Positions 22,064 through 32,883 of a stretch of DNA of 64,000 nucleotides are shown here, in pieces. Source of the stretch: Cryoendolithus antarcticus (Eukaryota > Ascomycota > Dothideomycetes > Cladosporiales > Cladosporiaceae); contig NAJO01000021.1 in NCBI GenBank assembly GCA_002077065.1, positions 744,001-808,000 on the forward strand, given 5' to 3'. The translations under genes were made by a program, and so were the position numbers. Below the pieces are notes generated by a model, which was not told where the DNA came from, made no database searches, and saw only the letters and a list, made by a program, of their open reading frames with translations. Positions within the stretch are counted from its first letter, which is position 1. Every line of letters begins with the position of its first letter.

Positions 22064-22272
22064 GTGTCCCGAGATGAGGGAGATGCATGGATCAACAGCG
22101 CGTGTGGGCTAAATAGCAGTATAGATATCGTAGAGTATAGAACGTTTCCTGGACTGAGCGTCGCCATGGCTAGTGCTGCTTTGCAGGCTCGAAGTAGTGG
22201 GCTGATAGGTTTGAGACATAGAGGAAATGAGGAGACAAAACGAGCCTTGTACATTCGAAATCTTCGCTGACT

Positions 22273-23475
22273 CTACTGCGACTGCTTGCTTATGCGTACA
22301 ACCGACTTCGAAGTTGGGCTGCCATTATGTTAGCCCGGTGAGCGAGGTTGTGTTGGAGAGGGCGAAGACGCTGCGAACTTACTCTGCTCCCAGCCACAGC
22401 ATATCCGGTCTGCTGTCTAGACAAATGTCAGCCTCACCTCTGACACGAGGCAATGTCACTGTCAACTCACAATGCCCACCAGCATCAGCAAAGGTCTTCG
22501 TCTTCGTCACAAGTGACATATCGAGGTCTGCGATGATCAGCTGCTCTGAGCCAGACTCAGCAGACTTCAAAATTCGTCCATCTGGCCCGATGACCGCCGA
22601 CGAGCCTGCGACTGGGCTGCCCATGATTGGACTACCGGCAGTCTTCATGGCGTCTATGCCGGGTTGCGATAGAACTGCCGTACAATGCAGGACAAAGGCA
22701 CCGGCCTCTGCGGCGTATGTTTGGGAGAGGTTACGACAGCCTGGTGTGATCTTCATTAGCATAATCCAGATGGTCATTTCTGTCGTTCCGGCCATTCTCA
22801 CCTTGCTCTGACATTGACCAGAAGCCCGGTGAGCCATCTACGAACGGATCCAGAGGTGGCCAAGCAGCGATGTGAATCTGTTCCTGCTGCGAGAGCGTGT
22901 AGTACTTCAGCAGCGGCTGGATATGCTCCCTTCACAGCCATCAGCAAATACGACGCACTCATCGGTTCGCTAACTTCGACCTACCAGCAAGAAAGACTCC
23001 CCACCCTAGGCCCTTCATCTGGAAGCTGCACAACACTAGCAAGACAATCCCCACTCGCATCCCCGAAAATAGTCCGCTCCATATGCGTCGGCTTCATCTT
23101 CCTCCGCTTCATCTGAATACTTCCCTTGTCATCAATCAGCGCTTGACTAATATAAACACTCTCACCATCGCGCTCCGAGAACCCCAGCCCGACATTAATC
23201 CCATGCTCCGCAGCCGTATCGCAAATCTGCCGCATTTCGGGACTGTCAATGCGAAGGCTGTTCTCGACGTACTTAACGCCGAGATCGAAGTCTACCGGTC
23301 GAGACCAGATCCAGGCTGGGTAGCCGGGGATCCAGCATTCTGGGAAGACGACTAAAGTTGCTTTGGCGGAGGCTGCTTCGGCGATGAGGGAGCATGTTTT
23401 GGCTACGGTGGCGGCCAGGTCGAGCCAGACGGGCTCGTGTTGGGTGACTGCTACCCGGACTATCTTTGGGGGCAT
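22273..23475 (-). CDS. nitrilase / cyanide hydratase-family protein
   Basis: C-N hydrolase that converts nitriles to acids or amides. Five exons: 23475-22985, 22929-22802, 22740-22471, 22416-22383, 22318-22273, giving 322 residues. The catalytic triad is visible: Glu46 in [10 protein letters not shown], Lys126 in RRKMKPTH and Cys163 in SCWEH, with the Cys and Trp codons at the exon 1/2 join. [11 protein letters not shown] and [14 protein letters not shown] are family-conserved and rebuilt only by the splices given. The last exon (GTAAGT donor, GCTAAC branch site, CAG acceptor) replaces an immediate stop at 22379 with a basic tail ending ISKQSQ; it is slightly less certain. WEH and PLLKY favour the fungal aliphatic nitrilase/cyanide hydratase group. 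The substrate is unknown. Confidence 0.88.
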
Positions 23476-24131
23476 CGTGGACGGTTTTCAAGTGGCGAAT
23501 GCTTGGTACTGCACATTTGTGTTCTGTTTTGAACGGTAGAGGGAAGTGAGGACTAGCTCTCAATCCATGAGCAAATCAAAGAGAGAGAGAGAGAGAGAGC
23601 TTTCTGTAAAGACTTCGCTGAGATGCAAGTGACCCTACTTCAACGACACGGCAAAGACAGATAGCTTCGATTCTTTTGCCATGTATCGTGCATCCAGAAC
23701 GGCGGGGTTGTTGTTGCTGTGGACGACCAATGGAAGCTAGATCGACCTCCGCGCATAAGGATGTCTGATACGGTACTTCGGTCCCTCCAATCAGTTCCGA
23801 CAGCTAAATATATAGTTTGAAGATCCGACTTCAAGTGAGGCAAGAATAGACCTGCAAAGCGTGTGAACGATGCGAAGATGTGTAGATTGTAGCCAGAAAC
23901 TACATACCTCGTCGCCTGCTATATAACTGCCCCATGCCCAGCGAAATGCTATCGGACTCCTCCAACGCCAGCGCCAGAAAGGAACAAACATTGCCTCAGC
24001 TATCTACGCTCGTAAGCCGGAGACACCTTTACTCTATGCAGCAGTCCTCTCAGCCCTTGAGATCGCTACTGACCAACTGCCTCAAAATGTCATCTCGTCA
24101 TCTCATCGTCTGCAAAGTCACTCGAAATCTC
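23476..24131. other. intergenic region between nitrilase and SIS1
   Basis: Holds the nitrilase promoter, a GA microsatellite and the SIS1 3' flank. The plus-strand frame at 23934-24341 mostly overlaps SIS1 and has no features. Confidence 0.4.
23581..23599 (+). repeat. (GA)n microsatellite
   Basis: An uninterrupted run of GA dinucleotides about 105 bases upstream of the nitrilase start. GA tracts in promoters can bind GAGA-type factors, but nothing further can be said. Confidence 0.9.
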
Positions 24132-25247
24132 TCAGAGTATCTCCTTCAGCTTCCGCTTCTGCTCCCCACTCAAGCTCGTAGGGTACTTGATATTCACACC
24201 AACCACCAGATCTCCTCTGACAGTCGGCGTCTTACTCTTTGGCATGCCGAGCTGTGGGAATCGCTCCGTCCAGGTAGGCTGTGTCGGACCCGCACTCGAG
24301 ACATTGACTTGCCTCTTATCGATCGTGGCTACCGTTCTTGACCAACCCGTCAAAGCCTCCTTCAGATCAATATCAACCATGTGCTTCAAGTCGTCCCCAT
24401 CTCGCGTGAAAAGCGGATGTGGCTTCTCCTTCACGATGAAATGTAGATCTTGCGTTCCGCCTTCCACTTGATCGCCCATATCAGGATATTTGATCTTTGA
24501 GCCAGCTTTGAGACCCTTCTTAATCGGCACGCTAAGGATCTTGTCCTCAACGCTCTGCTTGCCAGTTTGAGCATCGTAGGTCTTTCGTTGCACTTTCAAC
24601 TTCTTCGTCGTGCCCTCATAGATGTCCTCCAGTGATATGGCGATGGGCTTCTCGACAACAGTGGTCTCGGGCTCTGCTTCCCGCCGCCGCACGCCAGCGC
24701 CGCCGAAAGACGTAGGACCTCCTGCTCTCCGGCCCCCTGTTCCGAATCCTCCGAATGGACTTCCGCCGCCGCCGAACATCCCCTCAAAGCCATCATCGTC
24801 TCCTCCTGCACCTCCTCCCGCACTCTTCATGAATTGAGCGAATATATCGTTCGGATCCGAGAAGCCGCTGAACCCTCCTTTACCTCCTCCTTGAGGGCCT
24901 CCCATGTTGAAGGAAAATGTTCTCGTCCCGCCTCCCGAGGGCATTCCCCCGAAGCCTCCGGGCATTCCGCCGCCTGCGAATGGGTTGCCTCCCGGCATGC
25001 CCTCTTGCGGCGCAGGCCCACCTTTGCCAGTGATGAAGTCATAGCCGTAGTCGTCGTACGTTTTGCGCTTCTCGGGGTCTGATAAGATTTCGTAGGCCTC
25101 GCCTGCTTCCTTGAACTTCTCGGCTCCGGCAGGATTCTTGTCTGGGTGGTTCTTAAGGGCAGCTTTGCGATAAGCTTTTTTAATCTCGTCTGCAGTCGCT
25201 GTTGGAGGGATCGAGAGACGATCGTAGAGCTTTGTGTCGGCTACCAT
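24132..25247 (-). CDS. SIS1: type II Hsp40 co-chaperone (Sis1/Psi1 type)
   Basis: J-domain protein that stimulates Hsp70 in cytosol and nucleus. Single exon, 371 residues from the ATG at 25247; an in-frame ATG 10 codons upstream is less likely. The J domain (residues about 5-70) has HPD at 34-36. A long Gly/Phe/Met-rich region without the Cys-rich zinc fingers of type I proteins follows. The C-terminal client-binding domains are [19 protein letters not shown], then [11 protein letters not shown], the [11 protein letters not shown] strand and the final [13 protein letters not shown]. This layout is class B (DNAJB1/Sis1). A gapped heat-shock element lies about 206 bases upstream, consistent with Hsf1 control known for SIS1. 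It is divergent from RAI1. Confidence 0.9.
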   Translation of the reverse strand: MVADTKLYDRLSIPPTATADEIKKAYRKAALKNHPDKNPAGAEKFKEAGEAYEILSDPEKRKTYDDYGYDFITGKGGPAPQEGMPGGNPFAGGGMPGGFGGMPSGGGTRTFSFNMGGPQGGGKGGFSGFSDPNDIFAQFMKSAGGGAGGDDDGFEGMFGGGGSPFGGFGTGGRRAGGPTSFGGAGVRRREAEPETTVVEKPIAISLEDIYEGTTKKLKVQRKTYDAQTGKQSVEDKILSVPIKKGLKAGSKIKYPDMGDQVEGGTQDLHFIVKEKPHPLFTRDGDDLKHMVDIDLKEALTGWSRTVATIDKRQVNVSSAGPTQPTWTERFPQLGMPKSKTPTVRGDLVVGVNIKYPTSLSGEQKRKLKEIL

Positions 25248-25776
25248 TCTGTCTGTATTGTTGGTATCAACGTGCAATCAGGTGTGGTGGGCTGAGACTT
25301 TTGAGGATTGGGAGATCGAAATTGAGGAGTAGAAAGAGAGAATGCCTAGTGTGCTCAATGGGAAGTAAGGTTGTACGAATGGCTTGTATGCATTGCGATC
25401 ACGAACATGCTATGCACCGCCCTGGATTGCCAGTCACTTCCGGCCAATCTGTAGAAGCTACCAGAAGCTTCCATCACGTGACTGGACAGTGAGGCCGCTG
25501 TGAAGCATGAATGGATGAAGGGCGTATCTAGCTGTGACGCTATTGAAGAGACGCTCACCCACAGTCATTGAATGGTGTGTTGGTGGAGACGAAACCGGAT
25601 AGGAATAAATGTCCACGTCCAACAAGGAGGCGTGCCAAGCAGCGGTCCGTAGCCTGTGCAGGTAAGGTTGCGTGATCTTCGCGGAGTGCATGAGCTAGTC
25701 GAGACCCCTTGTTTGCTGTCCATCCAGTAGGGCCCTCGTCGGAGCGAGCAAGATGCCAACATGATCGCTTTGGAGC
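25248..25776. other. divergent promoter region SIS1 / RAI1
   Basis: 529 bases between two start codons. It contains a heat-shock element, a CCAAT box (25444-25448) and a CACGTG E-box (25475-25480). Confidence 0.5.
25453..25472 (-). promoter_or_regulatory. gapped heat-shock element upstream of SIS1
   Basis: Four consecutive five-base units read AGAAG, CTACC, AGAAG, CTTCC. Three of them match nGAAn/nTTCn in the proper phase with one gap, which is the gapped HSE form bound by Hsf1. Its position about 206 bases before the SIS1 start fits the known heat control of this chaperone. Confidence 0.5.
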
Positions 25777-27181
25777 ATGGCCACGTTTGCAATCCATCCT
25801 CTGGACCGCTTCGTCGTCGCCAAGACTGCCATAAAGCGGCCACGCGAGATTGCGTACTTCAGCTATGACGACGAACACACCTTACATCCGCTTTCGGATC
25901 AGTCGCTGAGCTACTACTATCCTCCGTTCATCAATGTTCCGGGCGAGGGCGAGCAGCATAGGGCGAATGTCAGTCTCTCGAATGGATTTGAGAAATTCCG
26001 AAAGCATGACGACAGCATCAACGAGCATTTGGACGCCTTGCTCGACACAATTGCAGCGTATGAGGAGAGGGATGGCCATGTAGTCAAGGCTGATCTCATT
26101 ACCTGGAGAGGCATGATGACGAAGGTGTGTTTACTTGACGGGTTCGGTGCGGCGATGGGAGGGTCAAAGCATAGGTTGACACCTCTTTCAGATCATGATA
26201 GCTCCGTTTGATATGTTCAGCGAGTTCGAAATGAACGCCACTTGCTTCCAGGTGGGCCACGAAGATTATCTGCAGGCTCTAGAGGCGAGCTGATCGTAGC
26301 GTAGGGAACAATGTGAGGATGCTGTTGAAGGAAGTACGAATCCGACTGACACCCTTCAGCTTCCTCGAAGAACACAAAGCGGTCAAGTCAACCCCGGCGT
26401 CCAATGGACCTTCGAGACCAGTAGCACACGGTGCACGTCCTACACAAGAGATGATGCAGTACTGGGGTACGTGTTCTCGCTTTTCCTTACTTTCGTCTCA
26501 CTGACCATGTTCACTTTAGGCTACAAGTTCGAGGCGCTGTCTACTCTTCGCAAGCCATGGGCAGAGGTCTCCCGTGCAGAAATTGAGTCTCGTGACAAAT
26601 TGATTGTCAGCAACGAAGCTCAATATTGCTCTATAGTAACGACTGGGATCGGCGACACCAGTCTGATTCTCGGGGGCGAAGTTGACGCAGTCATGGGAGC
26701 GAAGCCAGACAATGCAGATGACCCGATCCCTTGGATTGAGCTCAAGACATCGCAGCAACCGGTCGATCAGCGCGACGACATCAAGTACGAGAGGAAGCTG
26801 CTGAAGTTCTGGGCTCAGTCGTTCCTCCTCGGAGTGCCGAAGATCATTGTCGGTTTCAGGTCTCCGGATGGCCACTTGCTGCGCTTGCAAGAACATGAGA
26901 CGCAGAAGATCCCTGTTATGGTTAAGCGCCAAGGCCAGGGGACTTGGGACGGCAATATTTGCATCAACTTCGCGGCAGAGGTGTTGAGGTTCTTGAAGAC
27001 GAATGTACAGGGTGATGGGATTGTATGGCGGATCTCGCGGAAGCCCAAGAGCTGCACGATCAATGTCTTCCCGATCGAGGATGTCAGTGTTGATTCGATC
27101 GTCAAGCCGTCCTTCAGAGCATGTCGAGAGCGCATGCTGGCGAAGCAGGTGGCGACAAAGCTTGGTCCGTCGGGGGAGTGA
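25777..27181 (+). CDS. RAI1: decapping nuclease / NAD-cap removing enzyme (Rai1/DXO family)
   Basis: Removes incomplete or NAD caps from RNA and partners the 5'-3' exonuclease Rat1 in the nucleus. Five exons: 25777-26124, 26192-26251, 26305-26312, 26360-26466, 26520-27181, giving 394 residues. Exon 2 carries FEMNATCFQ. An 8-base exon (GGAACAAT) plus the first base of exon 4 supplies GTI, restoring the family's FQGTIFLEEH motif. Exon 5 restores QYWGYKFEAL. Catalytic metal-binding motifs are GGEVDAVM and WIELKTS in exon 5. Without the micro-exon the frame is broken, so automatic annotation may split or truncate this gene. The paralog label (Rai1 rather than Dxo1) is inferred from general similarity. 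Confidence 0.88.
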
Positions 27182-27996
27182 CCGAGCTGAGCGCTGCTGT
27201 ATTGAGTTGCGATGCTCGTTGACGGTGCCCCGGGCTGGGCTGACCTGGAAGACGAACCGTCTCGTCAATACAGCTGATCGATGGTCGGACTTCGCCTCGC
27301 CTCGGTACTGGACACATTGTCTTACACCAACCGCGGTCATGGAAGTATAGTGAATACGACCAACGCTCGCTTGGGTAGTGAGAACTGCCCCGTGGGCGAT
27401 AGCGCAGTAGACACCGACGGTACGGGTTCTTGACCATCTCTGGTGATCGAAAGAGTACCCAGAGACTTCGATGGATGGCTCCGGAGAGACTACTCAAGCA
27501 GAATCGTACGGACAAGGCAGCCGACGCCCTCCAGTATATATGCAACGGCATGCCCATGATCAGTTCAGCAGCTGCCAAGTCCCATGTACTCCAAATTTTG
27601 CTCGCTTCCACTCATCACACCGTTTACTTTCCCTCTATGGCGTCGTCTAATTTACCCTCACAGGATCATCTAGTGTTCCCTGTCTACATTCTCTACCCTC
27701 TTCTCACATTATAGACTTACTCTACATGCTATGCCATCTATCCTTTCCTAGCTATGCTGCCTTCTGTTTTCCACAATGCTGCTGTCTTGGACTTCCGTCT
27801 AAGTTAATCATACTCTTGACAGTCGAACCCCGAGATATCCTTTGGCTTGTACAAACAATAGACCTTGTGCATTGCTAGCATACTGCCACGGCCCTCTGTT
27901 GTACTGCCTCTTCGCTGCAGCTTGGAGCCGATCAACGCCGCGCTGCCAGGACTCTCCCAGACCTCCCCAACGCAAGCAAAGCGGCAAAAACATCGA
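27182..27996. other. intergenic region between RAI1 and the tRNA
   Basis: About 800 bases with no convincing protein gene. Frames on both strands lack motifs. T-rich patches near 27640-27800 may serve as the RAI1 3' end. Confidence 0.4.
27986..27990 (-). terminator. Pol III T-run terminator of the tRNA
   Basis: Five T residues on the minus strand, 7 bases beyond the tRNA 3' end. Confidence 0.65.
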
Positions 27997-28081
27997 TGAA
28001 CCAGCCGAGAGTCGAACTCGGGCCACGCGCAGTATGCTTGTCTCATGGCAAGCGCGTATGATACCGTTTCACTACTGGATC
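27997..28081 (-). tRNA. tRNA-Gly (GCC) with a 14-base intron
   Basis: Reads on the minus strand from 28081. The acceptor stem GATCCAG pairs with CTGGTTC, with one T-T mismatch at position 3-70. The D-arm is GTGA-AACGGTA-TCAT. A perfect CGCGC/GCGCG anticodon stem encloses TT-GCC-A, then a 14-base intron and the 38th base. The T-arm is CCGAG-TTCGACT-CTCGG and the discriminator is A. The anticodon GCC is at 28049-28047. The intron sits at the canonical 37/38 position. A run of five T (27990-27986) follows 7 bases after the gene as a Pol III terminator. Confidence 0.75.
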
Positions 28082-28595
28082 GGGCATGCAGAGTTGAGAA
28101 GGGCGGATGTGTGATTCATCCACCGATTTTCTGATGGGAAAGAGCTGAGTATTACTGTATATGATCTACAGGACTTGCCTGATCCTCATCGGCTTGGTTT
28201 TGACGATTCCCCGTGACTGCCGAACCAAGGTGATCGAACAGTCAAGTCTGACATCGAGTGAAGTGGCATTTGGCGGATACGCTTCAGTTCAGTTCCATGG
28301 ACCACACTCATAAACCACTCTAGCCATCTATCGATTCTAGCGATGACTCCCATTCGTCCGCACATCGAAAGGGACTGTTGTACCGAGTTGAACCGAAGCT
28401 CAAGTCAACGGCCTGGATACCGTTTTACCCCACCCTGGCACGGCAAAGCAACATTCCGGTCAGTTCGGGTGGGAGTATTAGTCATCATGCATCGCCGTGA
28501 TCAGAACATCCGGCCATAGGATCTAGGCTTTGCAAAGATCCCCTCGGTCACCGACCTCTCCTACGTCTCCACAGACTGAAGCTAGGTAAGCCGCA
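28082..28595. other. intergenic region between tRNA and 2EXR gene
   Basis: About 510 bases, presumably the promoter of the 2EXR gene. No other gene seen. Confidence 0.4.
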
Positions 28596-29543
28596 ATGTC
28601 GACATCACAACGAACATTTCATGCTTTCCTACGCCTTCCTCTCGATCCCCGGGAGCAAATCTGGCGCTTCTGCCTACCCAATCGCGTCCGTGAGCTCGAC
28701 ACCCCAATACCGGACAACGTTCACTGGGATCAGCGACTTGTATGCTGTCTTGGTGATACTTCGAGCAAGAACAGTCACCCCCCACTCATTACGGAGGTAT
28801 GCCACGAATCACGTAAAGTGGCTCATGAGACCGGTGCTTCCATGACCTTTGCCACTGATACGAAAAGTGCAGACTGGTACGTTGCGACGGCCATCTATGA
28901 AACCTGGCAGGACCCTTTGCGCGAGTCGCTGCATTTGAACTGGGTACAATCCAATGAAGCCGACTTCTACTGTAAAGGCGACGCTCTTGGGCACCTGGTG
29001 CGCGTCGGCCAGGATGTACCTGGGAACGTGTCTTTGACGGCCGAATACCTCTTCCAAAGCTACACCAAAAGACCCCACGACCTCGAGTTGTTAAACCGAC
29101 GTACGAGCTGGCAGGTAGTTGTGCACACCATCGTAGTCCATTCAAAGATCAGACCCGCCGCCGCAACGGGTCTCTTCGGACTACTTGGCGACGCTCGTGT
29201 GCAAATCATCGATGTGGGTGACTTGAGTCGTGTCCAACAGATCTTGAACCTAGCAGAGTCCTGCCAGCATGGCCACGACATAACGGTGAGTCAGGATTCC
29301 ACGCTGGAGACGATATGGAGTGCGGCCGAGCGCCTGAGGGAGCACGTCGTGAGCGTCTACAAGCAGGATCTGACGGCACGTATTCGTCCCGCGGTCATGT
29401 TCCGCCTCTGCACGCAGATGTGCAATGATCGCGCTGTCACAGAAGCTCGAGGAAGAGCCAGGCGGGCACCACCAGACAGAGGCAGGGGCAGGGGCAAAGG
29501 TAGGGGTAATGGTCGGGGCTCACACGGCGATCGCGTTGCATGA
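28596..29543 (+). CDS. 2EXR-domain protein with an Arg/Gly-rich tail
   Basis: Single exon, 315 residues. The N-terminus matches the fungal 2EXR domain pattern: FHAFLRLPLDPREQIWRFCLP followed by a hydrophobic strand and ...PPLITEVCHESRKVA. The family is very common in Pezizomycotina and has no known biochemical role. The central part is globular with alternating strands. The last about 45 residues are Arg/Gly/Pro-rich (GRGRGKGRGNGRG), an RGG-like tail that could bind RNA and is not a standard 2EXR feature. There is no signal peptide. The start is the first ATG of the frame. Confidence 0.72.
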   Translation: MSTSQRTFHAFLRLPLDPREQIWRFCLPNRVRELDTPIPDNVHWDQRLVCCLGDTSSKNSHPPLITEVCHESRKVAHETGASMTFATDTKSADWYVATAIYETWQDPLRESLHLNWVQSNEADFYCKGDALGHLVRVGQDVPGNVSLTAEYLFQSYTKRPHDLELLNRRTSWQVVVHTIVVHSKIRPAAATGLFGLLGDARVQIIDVGDLSRVQQILNLAESCQHGHDITVSQDSTLETIWSAAERLREHVVSVYKQDLTARIRPAVMFRLCTQMCNDRAVTEARGRARRAPPDRGRGRGKGRGNGRGSHGDRVA

Positions 29544-30165
29544 ATGTTGGAAAACGGGACACTAATCTGCTGCGATCTACGTTGGTCAGCGTCTAGATTG
29601 CTGGTAAGTATTGATCTGAGTGAGTGCAAGACCGAGTCTCCTCTTCCCCTTTCGCCTTCGTATCGGAGCATGTACATCCGAGTCCTGTTACGGGCTGGCC
29701 CATCTCAGTGTATAGCGGAGATTGCAACCACTACTGATCCACGCGCGACATCTCTTCATCTTAGCTCTACTTCCTTCCACTGGATGTATGGAGAACAGCA
29801 TCAGAGCATCTGCCTTGCATGGGTAGGTCGAAATCGTCGCCACCGTCCTCCTGCGGATGTACATGCAGTGGATCCGTCGAAGCTGCGCCGATAGCACGGC
29901 TTTGGAACGCCACTCCTGTGGGCCAGTAATCTTTGTCGAATAGTGTTCAGAGACCGGACTCTGGGGACTTAGGCCGCAGCGGGAGTACACGGATTCTCTA
30001 ATCCATCACTAGTCGCTGTTGGCCCTCTGATCTGCTGCGGATAGCTGGGTCACCTCAAGCTGCCGGCTCGGCTGCTGGCAAGCTGGTTCGCCTTGTACTG
30101 GGGTTGCGCTCGGTTTCGACACTACGATCGAGAATATCGCACTAAGTGTGTCTTCAACCTGGATC
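29544..30165. other. convergent intergenic region
   Basis: 3' flanks of the 2EXR gene and the mannosyltransferase. No gene supported. Confidence 0.4.
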
Positions 30166-32066
30166 TCAGCTCCAGTCCACGCTCTTCGCAGTATCCAGGA
30201 TCATCTGCAGCACCTCCTTCTCCTCCTTCGTGAACGTCGAGAACTTCGGCGCAGTCAAGCAACAGACATTCGCCTCATGTATCTCCCACATATTGTTCTC
30301 GCCATTGGCAGCTTTATACTCCGGCTCCTCCAGGAAAACCTGAAATGCACTGGTGTCGACATTCCCGCTCCGCTCGTTCTTGTCCTTCGAGATCCAGCCA
30401 TTGAACCACAGTGGTCGTCCGTCGGTATCCAGATGGAGCAGTTGCGGAGCACAGACTGTTATGTTCTTCCCTTTGTGCGCTTCAGCTGCCTCAGCGAGCG
30501 AGACTTGCTTCACTTTGCCCTCCACATCGATCTCCTCGGTTCCGTTCAGTCTGCCCATGACACCAGCTCCGCCTTGGTGGAAAGAATACTCAACATCTCC
30601 CGCCAGCTCCCAGCTCAGCCAGAAAGTCTCTTTGTCCCCGTACACCATATCATAAACTCCCTGCTTGCCTTTGTCGGAGTCACTATCCCGATCCTGCCCA
30701 TTCAGTCTGGCGCAAAGCAATAGCGGAACGAAATGCTTCCGTTTGTCCACCAGCACCACGCCACTCTCTTGCTGGTGGCCTGACTCGCCTGTCCAGAGTC
30801 GAGAGCTCTTGACTTGGGCTGAGTAAGGTGGCGGGATAATCGTACGAAGCCAGCCTCGCTTTGACTCAGGCGAGATGTTGCGGTCGAGAAAGAAGAGGGC
30901 ACCAGTCTTAGCATACTGTGGCGAGTCGAATAGAGTTGTGGGTGATGTGAGAAAGAGTGCGTCGGCATCTATGAAGAGGGCCTCGCGAAACGAGGACATC
31001 AAGATCGCCCAGGGCTTAGCAGCCCAACCTGTGGCTTTGGTCAGCAAAATCCCAATGAGTCGAAGAATTGAGAAGACCTACCTGCCAACTCCCATCCGAC
31101 GTCGTTCACCATCTTCTTCAGATCGCGAGTGATTACACCAGGTAGTTTTTCGAGCTCATCTCGCAGATCGGCGCTTATGTCATTGTCACCCAGATACATG
31201 ACCTCTATAGGCAGATCGCAGCCAAGCTTGCGGAAGGTGGTGATGCCAGTCAGTAAGTACGGAACATGATCATTGCCGGCAGTCAATACAATCCCGCGTC
31301 CTGCAAAGCTCTGATGCAGCGCCATATGGTTGCCATACATGGCCATTGTCCCTGGGAACAGCCTCGCCTCAGAAGAGCTGATGTAGGATCGTAGAGCATC
31401 ATACCCTTTGACGAGGTTGCGGACTTCGGTCTTCGTCTTCGGCAACCCCCGAATGCGCTTGATAATGCCGTCCTCGCGCAGGACATCGCCGGAACCCGTG
31501 GTGTGAATTGCCTCCCAGGCCGCGAAAGCTTCAGCAAAGACACGAACCCTGTCTCCCAGCGCCCGGAGAAGCTGTACTCCAGCTTCGTCAATAGGACTGA
31601 GCAGACCCTTCAAGGCGAGCCCAGTCGGCAACAGATTGATTCCATGCTGCAGAGCTTTGGCGAAGGCTGCATCGTCGTCTTTCGTATGCTTGTCGACTGG
31701 AGCCGTCTTGATCTCAGCTGTCGGCGCAGCTGTGGCCGGTAGAGAGCTGGTTGTCTCTGGCTTGCTCTCCTCCAGGGTCAGCTGTACAGGTTCTGTCCGT
31801 CGCTTCGCAGCTGGGCTTGTAGCCTCAGCGGACACTTCTCGCACGTCTCTGGCCTCGCGCTCCTCGGCATGATCTTCCTGCGGCTTGAGCGAACTCCGCT
31901 CCACCGGGCTTGCCTGGACTTGCGTTGGGCTCACCAGCAGGAAGAAGCATATGCTAGCGGCCAGTAAGAGCGCCAGTCCTCTGCAGATAATCGTCCGCCT
32001 GCGGAGTCGAGATCGAGACGCGTAAACGGACATCTTGGAGATCGATGCCTCGTCGACGACAGTCAC
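30166..32066 (-). CDS. Golgi alpha-1,3-mannosyltransferase, GT71 (MNN1-like)
   Basis: Type II membrane glycosyltransferase that would extend N- or O-glycans or other mannans in the Golgi. Two exons, 32066-31082 and 31028-30166, giving 615 residues. A short basic cytoplasmic tail, one membrane anchor (residues about 28-48) and a stem rich in Glu, Thr and Pro come first. The catalytic domain begins near GIVLTAGNDHVPYLLTGI, followed by LGCDLPIEVMYLG, typical of GT71. The metal-binding DXD is in FIDADALFL, followed by ETFWLSWELAG. The exon join gives ELAGWAAKPWAIL. The donor GTAGGT and acceptor CACAG are good. The acceptor specificity is unknown. Confidence 0.85.
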
Positions 32067-32883
32067 AATTCGACATCAACGCAAAGATGAACAGAACAAC
32101 GAAACGATCACCTACCATGCCTGTGTCTCGGACCCTGAGACGCCGGGCAATCTACTGTAAACGAGCCAAGATATGATCTCCATCGTGGGTGACAAGGGCG
32201 CTTCCTAGCAGCGATCAGGTAGGGCGTTCTGGAAGCCGGTGCCTACCGGGGCATGCATTCGCATCAAGTCATGCGGACAAGCGCTGCATCGAGTGGCCAT
32301 GCACATCAAGCGAGTGCCGCTACATCTAGACTGCCAGTTTTTCACCACTGCGCCGTGTCCACAGGATAGCTTGCCGTGGCAGATGTAGCATGTCAGTGGA
32401 GTAGAGGTGTTCCGTGTCAAATTAGGACAGCGGCTCAAGGTGGGGCCGCCTTAGCTGACTAACAGCCGCATTGTCGAGACATCCCACGTCCTCAGTGCCA
32501 TTAACGGTTGATTCTCCGCGATTTTGCAGGGCTTCCATAGACTCTCGGCCTCAGTGTTCGTCTCAACTCTTCTTCTCCAAAATTGCCTAGGTGGTATGGC
32601 TGTCAGATGTCCCCATTGAGTTGTACCCTTGTGGTGACATTCGCGAGCACCATGTCATCGGCAGCTTGGACGCGATTGGGCTAAGGCTCGCTTGGTTGTA
32701 TCCTTCTTGCAGCTGCTGAACCAGACCTTGAAAGCGACCGGCATGTGCGAGCGACTCTTAGGTGTCTGTGTGGCTGGCTGACTGACATAGAACGGCCACA
32801 TTGACCATGTCGGCGGCGCACTGCTGCATCTTCTTGCCGTGCTCGACCTGGGATCCTGCTGTGCACACCAGATAGATTCAAAA
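32067..32883. other. divergent intergenic region
   Basis: About 800 bases between the mannosyltransferase and the secreted-protein gene. A Cys-rich minus-strand open frame without an ATG lies at 32205-32438 and could be an exon (see findings). Confidence 0.4.

Noticed and set aside
26516..27340. 274-codon minus-strand frame opposite RAI1
   Set aside because: Antisense shadow of the last RAI1 exon, whose catalytic motifs are unmistakable.
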